A stretch of 64,000 nucleotides of DNA from Gammaproteobacteria bacterium (GTDB lineage: Bacteria; Pseudomonadota; Gammaproteobacteria; Acidiferrobacterales; Sulfurifustaceae), in contig JACQFZ010000017.1 of NCBI GenBank assembly GCA_016199745.1, positions 1-64,000 of the forward strand. Direction: 5' to 3'. This document shows, piece by piece, positions 26,868-36,661 of the stretch; the first letter of the stretch is position 1; each line of letters starts with the position of its first letter. The notes below the pieces were generated by a model. That model saw only the letters and a list, made by a program, of their open reading frames with translations, was not told the origin of the DNA and searched no databases. The position numbers were made by a program, and so were the translations under genes.

Positions 26868-28037
26868 ATGCGCCTGCTGTTCGCCCTGTTGCTGTTGCTT
26901 CCACTTTCCGCTTTTGCTGTCGAGCGCCCGCCGAATTTGAATGCGCAGGCGTGGTTGCTGGTCGACTACGATTCTGCCAGCGTGATCGCCGAGCACAACG
27001 CCGACAAGCCGCTGCCGCCGGCAAGCCTGACCAAGCTGATGTCGATTTATCTCGTCTTCGAGAAATTGCACGCCGGCAAGCTGCGCATGACCGACATGAT
27101 CAGCGTCAGCGAAAACGCGGCGCGCACCAGCGGCTCGCAACTGCGGCTGCGCGCCGGCGCATCGGTGCGGGTTGAGGATCTCATCCGCGGCATGCTGCTG
27201 CGCTCGGCGAACGACGCAACGGTCGCCTTGGCCGAGCACGTCGGCGGCAGCGAAACGCAATTCGTCGCCGACATGAATGCGCGCGCGCGTAGCTGGAACT
27301 TGAGCGGCACGCATTTCATGAATCCCTACGGCCTCGATACGCCCGGCCACACGTCGACGGCGCGCGACTTGACGCGCATCTCGATGGCATTGATCCGCGA
27401 CTTTCCGGAGTACTACCGATTCTTCTCGCTGCGTGAGTTTACGTTCCGGCGCGCCAGCGTACGCAACAGCAACCGGCTGCTGTGGTACGACCGTGCGGTC
27501 GACGGCATGAAAACCGGTTACACCTCGCAGGCCGGCTATTGCTTAGTTGCCTCCGCCCGCCACGGCAGCATGCGCTTGATCGCCGCTGTGCTCGGCTCGC
27601 CGCGCGGCAGCATCCGCATGACCGCCGGCAAACGTTTGCTCGATTACGGTTTCCGTAACTATGAAACCCGCCTGCTGTTCGCCGCCAATCAAACCGCCGC
27701 CGAGGCGCGCGTGTGGCAAGGGCAGGACACGGTATTGCCGCTCGGCACCGGCCAGAATCTTTATCTGACGTTGCCACGCGGTTGGCATCCGCGGGTACGC
27801 ACGCAAATGACGTTGGCCAATAATTTGTCGACACCGGTTAAGCTCGGTCAGCACTTAGGTGTGCTGGCGCTGCAATTGGACAACAAGGTGTTCGCGCAAT
27901 ATCCATTGGTGGCGCTGAAGGCAGTCGCCAACGGCACCTTCACTCAACAAACGGTCGACAATCTGCGCTTGTGGTTCCACGACAAGCCGGCGACACCGGC
28001 GCCGGTATCGCGCCTGGCGGTACAAGGACCCGGCTGA
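26868..28037 (+). CDS. dacA: D-alanyl-D-alanine carboxypeptidase (PBP5/6 family)
   Basis: The 389-residue enzyme has a signal peptide (MRLLFALLLLLPLSAFAVE) and the three serine-peptidase motifs: SLTK in PPASLTKLMSIY, SAN in LLRSANDATVALAEH, and KTG in VDGMKTGYTSQAGYCLVAS. A C-terminal PBP5-like beta domain and an amphipathic tail that binds the inner membrane follow. It trims the terminal D-Ala from pentapeptides and so limits crosslinking. It is part of the mltB-rlpA-dacA run. Confidence 0.96.
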   Translation: MRLLFALLLLLPLSAFAVERPPNLNAQAWLLVDYDSASVIAEHNADKPLPPASLTKLMSIYLVFEKLHAGKLRMTDMISVSENAARTSGSQLRLRAGASVRVEDLIRGMLLRSANDATVALAEHVGGSETQFVADMNARARSWNLSGTHFMNPYGLDTPGHTSTARDLTRISMALIRDFPEYYRFFSLREFTFRRASVRNSNRLLWYDRAVDGMKTGYTSQAGYCLVASARHGSMRLIAAVLGSPRGSIRMTAGKRLLDYGFRNYETRLLFAANQTAAEARVWQGQDTVLPLGTGQNLYLTLPRGWHPRVRTQMTLANNLSTPVKLGQHLGVLALQLDNKVFAQYPLVALKAVANGTFTQQTVDNLRLWFHDKPATPAPVSRLAVQGPG

Positions 28038-28059
28038 GGGCGCGCCGCGCTTCGCTTCC

Positions 28060-28533
28060 ATGTTCAACCTGCGCACCGTCTATTTGAACGGTGAGTTCCT
28101 GCCGCCGGAGCGGGCGTCGGCATCGGTATTCGACCGCGGTTTCATTTTTGGCGATGGCATCTACGACGTCATGCCGGTGTTCGGCGGCCGGCTGTTTCGC
28201 CTGCCGCAACATCTGGCGCGGCTGGAACGCAGCCTCAGTGAAATTCGCTTACGCAATCCATTGACGGCCGCCGAGTGGGAACAGGTGTGCACGCGGTTGA
28301 TGTTGGACAACGGCGCCGTCGATCAATCGATTTACCTGCAGATCACCCGCGGTGCCGCGCCGCGCGATCATGCGTTTCCGGTTCATCCGCAACCCACTGT
28401 CTATGCCTACGCCCAAACATTAAGCCCGCCGCTGCCGGCAACGATCGCCCAAGGCATGGCCGCCGTCGACATCCGTTGGCAACGTTGCGACATCAAGGCG
28501 ACGGCGTTGCTCGCTAACGCGTTGCATCGATAG
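28060..28533 (+). pseudogene. dat: D-amino acid aminotransferase, 3' half missing
   Basis: The first 157 residues match class IV aminotransferases: VYLNGEFLPPERASASVFDR, GFIFGDGIYDVMPVFGGRLF, LQITRGAAPRDHAFP and the catalytic-lysine region WQRCDIKATALLANALHR, after which the frame stops. Family members are about 280-290 residues, so the second half, which forms the rest of the PLP pocket, is absent. A small hairpin CTCTCC-loop-GGAGAG follows and lipB starts 45 bases later. In related gammaproteobacteria dat is followed by ybeD (DUF493) and then lipB; both the dat 3' half and ybeD are missing here, which fits one deletion. Confidence 0.8.
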
Positions 28534-28577
28534 CATTCTCTCCTTTTCAATGGAGAGGAAGTTACACTCGCGGAACC

Positions 28578-29213
28578 ATGCCCAGCCATTTAACTTGCCG
28601 CGTACAACATCTCGGCCGCGTCGGCTACGAAACGACGTTCGAACGTATGCGCGCATTCACCGATGCGCGCGACGCCGACACGCTCGATGAGTTCTGGCTG
28701 CTCGAGCATCCGCCGGTATACACCGTAGGCGTGCGCGCGCATAAACGCGCGTTCAACACCGGCAACGATATCCCGTTCGCATTAACCGACCGCGGCGGCG
28801 ACGTGACTTATCACGGTCCGGGGCAACCAATCCTCTACGTGCTCATCGATCTCAATCGTCGCGGCCTCGGCATCCGCGCGCTCGTGCAAATGCTTGAGGA
28901 AGCAGTGATCGCCATGCTCGCCAAGCTCGGCATCGATGCCGAATGGCACGCCGGTGCGCCCGGGGTTTACGTTGCCGGGCGCAAGATTGCCTCGCTCGGC
29001 ATGCGCGTGCGCGCCGGCCGCAGCTATCACGGGTTAGCGCTCAATGCCGATATGGACCTATCGCCCTTTAAAGCTATCGATCCCTGTGGTTATCCCGGGC
29101 TTGAGGTGACGCAATTGGCCGACCTCATTTCCGGAATTGGCTCCGCCGCCGCCGGCGCACGACTACTGGCGCAGGTGCTGGAACGGTTGGGATATACTCC
29201 TGCGCATGCCTAA
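28578..29213 (+). CDS. lipB: Octanoyl-[acyl-carrier-protein]:protein N-octanoyltransferase
   Basis: The 211-residue enzyme contains [20 protein letters not shown], the catalytic Lys in [11 protein letters not shown] and catalytic Cys in [14 protein letters not shown]. It moves octanoate from ACP to lipoyl domains of 2-oxoacid dehydrogenases and GcvH. The ribosome site is weak, in line with an altered upstream region. lipA overlaps its end by eight bases. Confidence 0.97.
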   Translation: MPSHLTCRVQHLGRVGYETTFERMRAFTDARDADTLDEFWLLEHPPVYTVGVRAHKRAFNTGNDIPFALTDRGGDVTYHGPGQPILYVLIDLNRRGLGIRALVQMLEEAVIAMLAKLGIDAEWHAGAPGVYVAGRKIASLGMRVRAGRSYHGLALNADMDLSPFKAIDPCGYPGLEVTQLADLISGIGSAAAGARLLAQVLERLGYTPAHA

Positions 29214-30174
29214 TACACCGCCGAGCTCTATGGACAAACCCAACGCCGACCTGGTGCGCCAGGGCAAAGGCGCGTCGAAGACCGCGCGCATTCCGATCAA
29301 GATCCAACCGAAGGAACCGCTGCGCAAGCCGGCGTGGATCCGCGTCAGTGCGCCGACCCATCCCGAAGTCGGCCGGCTGAAAGTTTTACTGCGCGAGCAC
29401 AAGCTCAGCACCGTGTGCGAAGAGGCATCGTGTCCGAATCTCGGCGAGTGTTTTCGTCATGGCACCGCCACCTTCATGATCATGGGCCGGCTGTGCACGC
29501 GCCGCTGCCCGTTTTGCGACGTCGCCCACGGCCGGCCCGATGCGCTCGATGAAAACGAACCGGCGAATTTGGCGAAGGCGATCGCAGCGATGAAACTGCG
29601 CTTCGTCGTTATCACCTCGGTCGATCGCGACGATTTGCGCGACGGCGGCGCCGGTCATTTTGTCGCCTGTATCGACGCCGTGCGCGCCAGCACACCGACG
29701 ACGTCGATCGAAGTGCTGGTGCCGGATTTCCGCGGCCGCATGGACGTAGCGCTCGACATCCTCGGTCGCGCGCTGCCGAACGTGTTCAACCACAATCTCG
29801 AAACCGTGCCGCGCTTGTACAAAGCCGCGCGCCCAGGCTCGGATTACAAGCACTCGCTCGAGCTGCTGCGAAAGTTCAAAGAACGCTATCCCGGCATTCC
29901 GACCAAATCCGGCTTGATGGTCGGCTTAGGCGAAACCAACGAAGAGATCGTCGAGGTCATGCGCGATCTGCGCGCGCACGGTTGCGACATGCTGACGATC
30001 GGCCAGTACCTGCAACCAAGCCGGCATCATCTGCCGGTTGAACGCTTTGTTGCGCCGGCGGAGTTCGACCAGTTCGCACAAGTCGGTCGCGAGCTCGGCT
30101 TCAGCAACGTCGCCAGCGGACCGCTGGTGCGCTCGTCGTACCATGCCGAGCAGCAAGCGCGCGGCGAGTTCTAA
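29206..30174 (+). CDS. lipA: Lipoyl synthase (radical SAM)
   Basis: Translation from 29206 gives 322 residues; an ATG at 29230 is an alternative. The auxiliary-cluster motif [12 protein letters not shown] and the radical-SAM motif CTRRCPFC in order define LipA, followed by [18 protein letters not shown] and the C-terminal serine ligand region [14 protein letters not shown]. LipA inserts two sulphurs into octanoyl groups placed by LipB. Coupled to lipB by overlap. Confidence 0.97.
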   Translation: MPNTPPSSMDKPNADLVRQGKGASKTARIPIKIQPKEPLRKPAWIRVSAPTHPEVGRLKVLLREHKLSTVCEEASCPNLGECFRHGTATFMIMGRLCTRRCPFCDVAHGRPDALDENEPANLAKAIAAMKLRFVVITSVDRDDLRDGGAGHFVACIDAVRASTPTTSIEVLVPDFRGRMDVALDILGRALPNVFNHNLETVPRLYKAARPGSDYKHSLELLRKFKERYPGIPTKSGLMVGLGETNEEIVEVMRDLRAHGCDMLTIGQYLQPSRHHLPVERFVAPAEFDQFAQVGRELGFSNVASGPLVRSSYHAEQQARGEF

Positions 30175-30198
30175 CGACCTACTAACAACACCGCCTTA

Positions 30199-30224
30199 GC
30201 CATCGGCCGCGCGCGGCCGATGGC
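30199..30224. repeat. 26-bp perfect palindrome between lipA and the ydcF-like gene
   Basis: GCCATCGGCCGCG is followed at once by its exact reverse complement CGCGGCCGATGGC. It lies 25 bases after the lipA stop and 27 bases before the next start. As RNA it would form a strong stem with little loop; no T-run follows. It may be a terminator, an mRNA end stabiliser or a dyad binding site. Confidence 0.6.
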
Positions 30225-30250
30225 ATGGAACGAGGGAGCGCGAACCACCG

Positions 30251-31060
30251 ATGTTGATCGCCGCCAAAATTATCGGCCTGCTGCTCACGCCGCCGGCCAT
30301 CTTTCTGTTGCTCGCCCTACTCGGCTTAATTCTGCAATGGCGTTGGCGCAAACTCGGTGTCGCGCTGGTCGCCCTCAGCGTTATCGGTTTGTTGATCTTC
30401 AGCCTGCCGATCACCGGCTTTCTGTTGTTGCGCGGACTAGAAGCCGAGGCGACACCGCTGCCGAAGGCCGATGCCTCGCTCAGCAATCGCGGCGGTGTCA
30501 TCGTCGTACTCGGCGGCGGCCGCCACGAAAGTGCGCCGGAATACGGCGGCGATACGGTCAGCGGCGCATCGCTCGAACGACTGCGCTATGCCGCCCGCTT
30601 ACATCGCGCCACCGGGTTACCGTTGCTCGTGTCCGGCGGTACGGTCTACGGCGAAACCGTTTCGGAAGCGACGCTGATGCAGCAAGTGCTGACCGAAGAC
30701 TTCCACACACCGGCGCGCTGGGTCGAAAGCCGCTCGCGCAACACGCAGGAAAACGCCGATTACACCCGCACCATCCTCGAAACCGCCGGCATCAAGCGGG
30801 TGTTGTTAGTGACGCATGCGTGGCACATGCGGCGCGCGGTCTGGGCGTTCCACAATGCCGGCTTGGAAGTGACCATGGCGCCGACGGCGTTCATCACCAC
30901 AGCCAACGCCGAGCTGCCAGCGTTCAGCGCCATGGAATATCTGCCGACCGCGTCGGCGCTGTCGCTAACAGGATTTGCCGTGCAGGAACGATTGGGATTG
31001 TTGTGGTACCGCTTGCGTTATCACAAGTCGGCGGAGGAGCCGGCAACTAACAGCCGCTAA
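30251..31060 (+). CDS. YdcF/ElyC-like DUF218 membrane protein
   Basis: The 269-residue protein has two N-terminal membrane segments (IGLLLTPPAIFLLLALLGLI and LGVALVALSVIGLLIFSLPI), then a periplasmic DUF218 domain with VIVVLGGGRHESAPEYGGDT, LPLLVSGGTVYGET, SRNTQENADYTRTIL and VLLVTHAWHMRRA. This layout matches ElyC, which affects lipid-carrier and envelope homeostasis in E. coli. Its stop is three bases from that of the convergent HD-GYP gene. Confidence 0.88.
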   Translation: MLIAAKIIGLLLTPPAIFLLLALLGLILQWRWRKLGVALVALSVIGLLIFSLPITGFLLLRGLEAEATPLPKADASLSNRGGVIVVLGGGRHESAPEYGGDTVSGASLERLRYAARLHRATGLPLLVSGGTVYGETVSEATLMQQVLTEDFHTPARWVESRSRNTQENADYTRTILETAGIKRVLLVTHAWHMRRAVWAFHNAGLEVTMAPTAFITTANAELPAFSAMEYLPTASALSLTGFAVQERLGLLWYRLRYHKSAEEPATNSR

Positions 31061-31063
31061 TAC

Positions 31064-32152
31064 TCAGGGCGCGGCCCGCGGCAATACGCGGTCGTAGTCG
31101 TGGGCGAATTGGCGCGTTTCGTCGACATGGCGCCGTTCGATTTCCAGTATCTCGTTGATGTTCTTGAATACCGCATCGACGCCGTGCGGATCCAAATGCT
31201 TGCCGCGCTCGCGCCACAAATATTGCAGCGCGCGCTGTACGCTCCACGCCTCTTTGTAAGAACGCACCGATAGCAGTGCATCCAGACAATCGGCGACGGC
31301 GACGATGCGACCCGCCAACGGAATCGCCGTGCCGGCGAGCCCGTTCGGATAACCCCTGCCGTTGTACTTCTCGTGATGCGTCAGCGCGATCTCGGCGCCC
31401 ATGCGCATCAACGACGACTGGCTGTCCTTCAGCAACTCGTAACCGATGCGGGTGTGACTCTTCATGATTTCCCATTCTTCCGCATTCAGCTTGTCGCGCT
31501 TCAGCAGAATACGATCGGGAATGCCGGCCTTGCCGACGTCGTGCATCGGCGCTGCCAAGAACAGCCTCGTACAAAATTCTTCGTCCTGACCGAGCGCTCG
31601 CCCGATCAGCCGGGCGATACCGGCGACGCGGCGTAGGTGCTTGTCGGTTTCTTCATCGCGTGAGCAGCTTAAACGCGACAACTTACGCAAAATTAAAATC
31701 TGTTCGCGCAGCGTCGCTTCGTGCGCCGCCGCCGGCACGACGGGTACGGTTGGTGCGTCGATAACGGTGGCCGCGGTACCGCGTAACGCTAACAAGTTAC
31801 GCAGGCGTAAACGTGTTTCTTCGAACGGGTAGGGTTTGGTGATGAAATCGACGGCGCCGAGGGCGAGTGCCTCGCGACAAATTGCTTTCTCCGCCAGCGT
31901 GGTCACGACGACGATCGGCACCGATTCGAACTCAGGTACGTGCCGTACGCGCCGCAGAAACTCGAGACCGTCGATGCCCGGCATGCGATAGTCGACTAAA
32001 CACATATCCGGTCGGTGTTGCTGGCACCACGTCAACGCCGCCAGCGGGTCGACGAAGCGTACGAACTCAACGTCCGCCCCGAGCAGCTGTTCCAGCTGAC
32101 CCAGGTTCAGTGGTTCGTCGTCCAATAACAAAACGTGCGGTTTCGTCTCCAC
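31064..32152 (-). CDS. Response regulator with HD-GYP c-di-GMP phosphodiesterase domain
   Basis: The 362-residue protein has a receiver domain (1-125) with acidic residues in LLLDDEPLNL, phosphoacceptor Asp in MCLVDYRMPGIDGLEFL and Lys in FITKPYPFEETR, a linker to about 165, and an HD-GYP domain with LAAPMHDVGKAGIPDRILLK, HTRIGYELL and HHEKYNGRGYPNG. HD-GYP proteins hydrolyse c-di-GMP to pGpG or GMP. No kinase is adjacent. It adds to the c-di-GMP genes near 9-14 kb. Confidence 0.95.
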   Translation of the reverse strand: METKPHVLLLDDEPLNLGQLEQLLGADVEFVRFVDPLAALTWCQQHRPDMCLVDYRMPGIDGLEFLRRVRHVPEFESVPIVVVTTLAEKAICREALALGAVDFITKPYPFEETRLRLRNLLALRGTAATVIDAPTVPVVPAAAHEATLREQILILRKLSRLSCSRDEETDKHLRRVAGIARLIGRALGQDEEFCTRLFLAAPMHDVGKAGIPDRILLKRDKLNAEEWEIMKSHTRIGYELLKDSQSSLMRMGAEIALTHHEKYNGRGYPNGLAGTAIPLAGRIVAVADCLDALLSVRSYKEAWSVQRALQYLWRERGKHLDPHGVDAVFKNINEILEIERRHVDETRQFAHDYDRVLPRAAP

Positions 32153-32268
32153 CCCTCGTCCTCCGACTCATTGACCGAATAACGATCAAGTTTCGTGCCA
32201 TTCCGAACAGCACGACGATCAACGGATCGGAGGGAGGGGTAGACGCGCGTAGGCGCGTGAATGGGTAC

Positions 32269-32484
32269 TTAACCGGCTTCGAAAGCGCCGATTGTCGGGC
32301 CGGGAGCAGCGCGCGAGGCGCCCGTAACATCTAGATCCCCCTCGACTGCTTTAGCACTATCCGACACAGGCCCGGTGCTTGCCTTGCTGGAGTCGTTGTT
32401 TCCGGCGGAGCCACCGCCGCCGCCACCACTACCGCAGGCGCCGGTTAACATACATACAACCATTATTAGTGCTGACTTCCACAT
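32269..32484 (-). CDS. Small Gly-rich lipoprotein
   Basis: ATG at 32484 is chosen because GGAGGACGGAAG precedes it. The 71-residue product MWKSALIMVVCMLTGACGSG has a lipobox-like LTGAC, then a run of glycines and a Ser/Asp/Ala-rich tail. No family is recognised. It lies between the HD-GYP gene and the large RCC1 lipoprotein, all on the same strand, and has a similar Gly-rich region after the lipidation cysteine. The 223-base gap behind its start shows nothing else. Confidence 0.6.
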   Translation of the reverse strand: MWKSALIMVVCMLTGACGSGGGGGGSAGNNDSSKASTGPVSDSAKAVEGDLDVTGASRAAPGPTIGAFEAG

Positions 32485-32707
32485 CTTCCGTCCTCCACAT
32501 TTGGTCATAGTGTGCGGCGCCCCGGACAAGCGTCGCGACTTGTGACAGCATTTGACCATTCGGCGCGCTAAGGTAAAACCCCGGGTCACCCGAGCGTGTC
32601 CGGTATTCGGATCAGTGGTTCCCCTGGGCAAAAACGACCGAGGAAAGGCAGCAAAAATCGATCGCTTGCTGGTGCAAGCCAGCGTTTTCTACAGCGAAAT
32701 TAGCGTC

Positions 32708-35700
32708 TCAAAAACTGCGCCAGGTGCCACCGTGGTTTAGCCAACCACTCCAGCCGTCGCCGGCAGCCGGATCCTGCCAAATACTCCATACGGCGCGGTC
32801 GGCACCGACACCAAACACTTGCAAGCGACCGTCTTCGTTTTGGCCGACGGCAAAACTGGAAAGCCAACCGCCACTGCCCAACGTCGCGAACGACGACCAA
32901 TCGCCGTTCAGCGATTGTTGCCAGGCATGCCACGGCACGTTGTCCGGTGCGATCACGAACAGCTCGATCCGGCCGCCCTGATTTTGCGTAGCGGTCACCG
33001 CAACAGCGCTGCGATTCATCGATACCCAATCATTCGAGAAACCGCCATTAGCCGACGTCTGCCAACGCTGCCACACGCCACCGTCGCGAACGATGAACAG
33101 TTCGATGCGTCCATCTTGGTTGGCGGCCCAAGTAACTTGGTTTGCCGGCGCGCCGCCGAGGGCGGACCAACTGGACCAACTACCGTTAGCCGATGTTTGC
33201 CAGGCCGTACGTACCTGGCCATCGAGACCGATGAGAAACAGTTGCTGTCGGCCGTCTTGATTGCGTGCCGCCGTGACATCGCTGCCATGCTCGCTATTCA
33301 TGTCGACCCACTTGTAAGTCCAATCGCCGCTTGGTGCGATCTGCGCTTGACGCAACAGCGCGCCATCGCTGCCGATCGCGAAAACTTCCAAGCGTCCATC
33401 GGCATTGGCACCGACGGCAATTTTTTTTACGTCGCCGCCCAGACTCGACCAGCGCGACCAAGCGGTATCAAACGGAACCTGACGCGCATGCCAGACGGCG
33501 TTATCGGGACCGATGCCGAACACCTCGAGCGTGCCGTCGGCGTTTCTCGCCGCCACTGTCTTCGGCACGAAGTCGTGACGAAAATCCATGAAATAAAATC
33601 CTGACCAATACGAGTTCGGTAACACCTGCCAGTTGTGTTGAATTTGATTGTTATCGTCGATGATAAAAAATTCCATGCGGCTATCAGCGTTCGACACGAC
33701 CGCGCTGAACGGACTGAGCGAATTGCCGTTGTCGACCAGCGGCAAAATACGGCTCTGCACTGTCCAATCGAAGTTGCCGTAGGTCACCGGTATATCGGTA
33801 CGCCGAACTGTAACCGTGCCGTCCAAAAATCCATCTGCTGTCACGCGGCCGTTAAAGAAGACCGTGTCCTGCGGCAAGTTGGAGCTCGACGGATTCAGAT
33901 GCAACCCACTGTCGGTACCGTCGCTAGCGACGGTACCGACACCGGAGAACGAGTGCGTATTCCGCGGAATCGGTAAATGCGGACAATCGCCGACGGTGCT
34001 TTCGATCATCGTCGTCGACAAACTCGCCGACAGATTATTGTTCTGGTCAACCACCGCCGTCATTTTCATGTCACGTAAAGTGACTCGATACGTGCAATAC
34101 GGCGGCCCACCGAAGGTCGTGGTCGTGGTAGTGCCGGTGCCGGTGTAGACATGCGCGGTTGTCGCCGGCTCTTGCAGCTTGAGCGGAACCAACGTACCGC
34201 TGTCGGTGTTGATGCCGTAAATAACACCGTCTTCGCCATACAACAACACGTTGTCGGTGGTACCGACAATGTGGCGAATTTTGGGCGCGCCGACTTGCTT
34301 CAGCGCGGTCGGCGTTTTATGAGCGTCGTCGCCCCAATAACGGATAGTCCCGTCGCGCCGCAATACCACCGGAAAAATGCCGCCGTCGGTAGCGATCTGC
34401 ACGACGTCGCTTAGACCGGGCACTTGTTGCGGTTCCGGCTTGGATGTGGTCGAACCATCACCGAAGTTGCCGAGCCTGTTGCCGCCCCATCCCCATACGG
34501 TACCGTCCGATTTGACGGCAAACACATTGCCGGCGATCGCCACCGATACCACCGACGAAATCCCCGGCACTGGAAACGGTTCCAGCCAACTAAACTGTGC
34601 ATCCGGACTCAAGCCCCACTGAAAGACAGTACCCGCTTGATCGACCGCGAGAACGATCGGTGTGTTACCGCTGGCGTATACGCTGACAATATTATTCAGA
34701 GTTTCTATACGCTTCGGCGTCAAATTCGCGCGATACGCATTGCCGGTATCGACGCCGATAATATCGCCGCGCGACGTCAGATCGCACAACGTCAGGTCGG
34801 TTTTAGCGTTGCCCATACCCAGCTGTCCCAACCGATCCACGCCCCAGGTGTAAACATGACCCTCTTTATCGCGAGCGACGGCGAAGTTGCTACCGGCAGC
34901 GATCGACGTCACATCGGCCAAGCCGTCGATGCGCGTCGGCGTATCGACCGTTCCATGCGCTTTACCGTTACCTAGATAACCGCATGTCCCCTCGCCCCAC
35001 GACCAGAGGCTGCCGTCGTTCTTTACCAAGAACCCGGCCTCGTACGAACCGCCGATCTGCTTCACGTCGGTGGCGAACTGGGGATCGACGGTCGAGCTTT
35101 TGAATTTTTCGCCGGCGCAAATACTCGTCTCGTAGACGTCACGCCGAACACTGACCGAACCGTCCTTCAGCAAGGCCACGCTGTCGAATTTATCGGCGCA
35201 ATGCACCTTGCCTTTAGCCGCCGTTGTGAACACCAGCATGGCGTCGACAATCGGCGCGCCGAGATTGAAGGTCGAGCCTTGACCGAACTGTTGCGACACC
35301 GCGCGGGTACCGGTATCGAGCGCCACCGGAAAGCGAACCGCGTCGTAAAAAAGATCCGCGCTTAGCGTCGCCGGCGAACCATCCAGCGCAAAGCCGTCGA
35401 GCTTGCCGTCGGTGAGATCGCGCGCCAATTGTTCAGTCGCGCTCAACGCCGGTGCCGCCGCCGTCGGCAGATAATTCGCCGCCATCTTGACGAAGCCACC
35501 CGTCACGGCGGCGGCGATGCCATGGGAGCTAACGGGGAACGAGGAATTCGAGCTCAACTTGTCGACCGGGGTCGGCAACGATTTGATCGAGCTCAGCCGG
35601 GTATCGGTCGTCAGCACCCGATTGATCTCGTTCAGCACTAACTCGTTAGCTTCGCGCACGTCGTCGAGCTTCAAGCCGAATACGTTACCGGTCTTCAGCA

Positions 35701-36280
35701 ACTGCGACTTGCCGGCGGCGATCGCCGCCGAATTGCCGCTGAATTTGTTTAACGCATAGCGATAGGCCGCCTCGGTGAACGCCGACACGCCGATGCTTTC
35801 GTCGAATCGATCGACCAGCGCGTGCAACTCTTGCTCGGGGCCAAAATCGACGAAGGTATTTTTACCTTCGTCGTAATACCGCGCACCCGTTGCACCTTTG
35901 AGCGTGACCAGCAGCGGCTCCGATGTATCGCAGACGGTAATCGTCACCAGCCCGTCGGTGGTATCGGTGGTCTTCTCGCCGATCAACGAACCGTCGGCAA
36001 GCCGATTGACGCTTATCACTCCGCCCAGCACTTTGCCGAGACCACCGCCGGCACCGGCGCTACCACCACCCTCGCCGCCCTTACCGCCGCCATCCTTGTG
36101 ACGTGGCTTGTCTTCGATATTTCCACCAAAACCGGTCTCGACCCCGGCAACGCAAGAACCCGGTGGGTCCTCATTATCGCCGCCGCCACCACCGCCGCAG
36201 GCCGTGAGCACGAATGTCGTCAGTACAAACACCGACGCAGCAATCAGTTTCCCTATTATTTTTGGCATCGGTAGAAACAT
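32708..36280 (-). CDS. Large lipoprotein with RCC1 repeats and seven PLL/DUF346-like repeats
   Basis: The 1190-residue protein has lipobox FVLTACGGGGGG and a Gly-rich linker, an N-terminal unknown domain (about 50-330, with GLVTITVCDTSEPLLVTLKG), RCC1-type repeats (about 365-690; WSWGEGTCGYLGNGK, YTWGVDRLGQLGMGN, WGWGGNRLGNFGDGS), a beta-rich section, and from about 865 seven repeats of about 46 residues, each with a core such as RIELFVIAPDNVPWHAWQ. These match the DUF346/PLL lectin repeat that closes as a seven-bladed propeller. Surface binding of glycans or proteins is likely but inferred. Its N-terminal module recurs in a broken copy at 62886-63344. Confidence 0.85.
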   Translation of the reverse strand: MFLPMPKIIGKLIAASVFVLTTFVLTACGGGGGGDNEDPPGSCVAGVETGFGGNIEDKPRHKDGGGKGGEGGGSAGAGGGLGKVLGGVISVNRLADGSLIGEKTTDTTDGLVTITVCDTSEPLLVTLKGATGARYYDEGKNTFVDFGPEQELHALVDRFDESIGVSAFTEAAYRYALNKFSGNSAAIAAGKSQLLKTGNVFGLKLDDVREANELVLNEINRVLTTDTRLSSIKSLPTPVDKLSSNSSFPVSSHGIAAAVTGGFVKMAANYLPTAAAPALSATEQLARDLTDGKLDGFALDGSPATLSADLFYDAVRFPVALDTGTRAVSQQFGQGSTFNLGAPIVDAMLVFTTAAKGKVHCADKFDSVALLKDGSVSVRRDVYETSICAGEKFKSSTVDPQFATDVKQIGGSYEAGFLVKNDGSLWSWGEGTCGYLGNGKAHGTVDTPTRIDGLADVTSIAAGSNFAVARDKEGHVYTWGVDRLGQLGMGNAKTDLTLCDLTSRGDIIGVDTGNAYRANLTPKRIETLNNIVSVYASGNTPIVLAVDQAGTVFQWGLSPDAQFSWLEPFPVPGISSVVSVAIAGNVFAVKSDGTVWGWGGNRLGNFGDGSTTSKPEPQQVPGLSDVVQIATDGGIFPVVLRRDGTIRYWGDDAHKTPTALKQVGAPKIRHIVGTTDNVLLYGEDGVIYGINTDSGTLVPLKLQEPATTAHVYTGTGTTTTTTFGGPPYCTYRVTLRDMKMTAVVDQNNNLSASLSTTMIESTVGDCPHLPIPRNTHSFSGVGTVASDGTDSGLHLNPSSSNLPQDTVFFNGRVTADGFLDGTVTVRRTDIPVTYGNFDWTVQSRILPLVDNGNSLSPFSAVVSNADSRMEFFIIDDNNQIQHNWQVLPNSYWSGFYFMDFRHDFVPKTVAARNADGTLEVFGIGPDNAVWHARQVPFDTAWSRWSSLGGDVKKIAVGANADGRLEVFAIGSDGALLRQAQIAPSGDWTYKWVDMNSEHGSDVTAARNQDGRQQLFLIGLDGQVRTAWQTSANGSWSSWSALGGAPANQVTWAANQDGRIELFIVRDGGVWQRWQTSANGGFSNDWVSMNRSAVAVTATQNQGGRIELFVIAPDNVPWHAWQQSLNGDWSSFATLGSGGWLSSFAVGQNEDGRLQVFGVGADRAVWSIWQDPAAGDGWSGWLNHGGTWRSF

Positions 36281-36661
36281 GCTCCGTTATTCTTTCTGAT
36301 GACGCGGTCGCAATACGCAGCAGCAAAGATGACCTCACCGATAAATGTCGGTGAGGAACGGCGCTCTCACTCCATTAGAGTAAGTGGCGCGTGACGCTGT
36401 AAGATTCAAAACCGTCGCTATGTGGTAGTAATGACCACGATTTCGCTGTCACATCGGCTTGTTCTGCGCTCGACGGCGCGGCGGAGTTGCGACTTCCGCG
36501 ACCCACACCTTAAAACGTTTGCCCTACCGCTTGCACTATATACGTTGGTATATATCGTCCTCGGCGGAAGCTATGGCGAGGAAATACCTTCAACAGCGCA
36601 AGTGGTGAGGTTATGATCGGTGCCGAAAAGATCGATCGCTATTACGAACGTCCCACACGAC
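36281..36661. promoter_or_regulatory. Intergenic region upstream of the RCC1 lipoprotein
   Basis: This 381-base gap holds a perfect hairpin, CCTCACCGA (36333-36341) with TCGGTGAGG (36348-36356). It could end the caspase operon transcript, which reads in the same direction, or mark a regulator site. A 64-codon plus-strand frame at 36422 has no ribosome site or recognisable product and is not called. Confidence 0.4.

Noticed and set aside
36422..36616. 64-codon plus-strand frame in the gap upstream of the RCC1 lipoprotein
   Set aside because: No ribosome site, no family, and a hydrophobic middle that could be chance.
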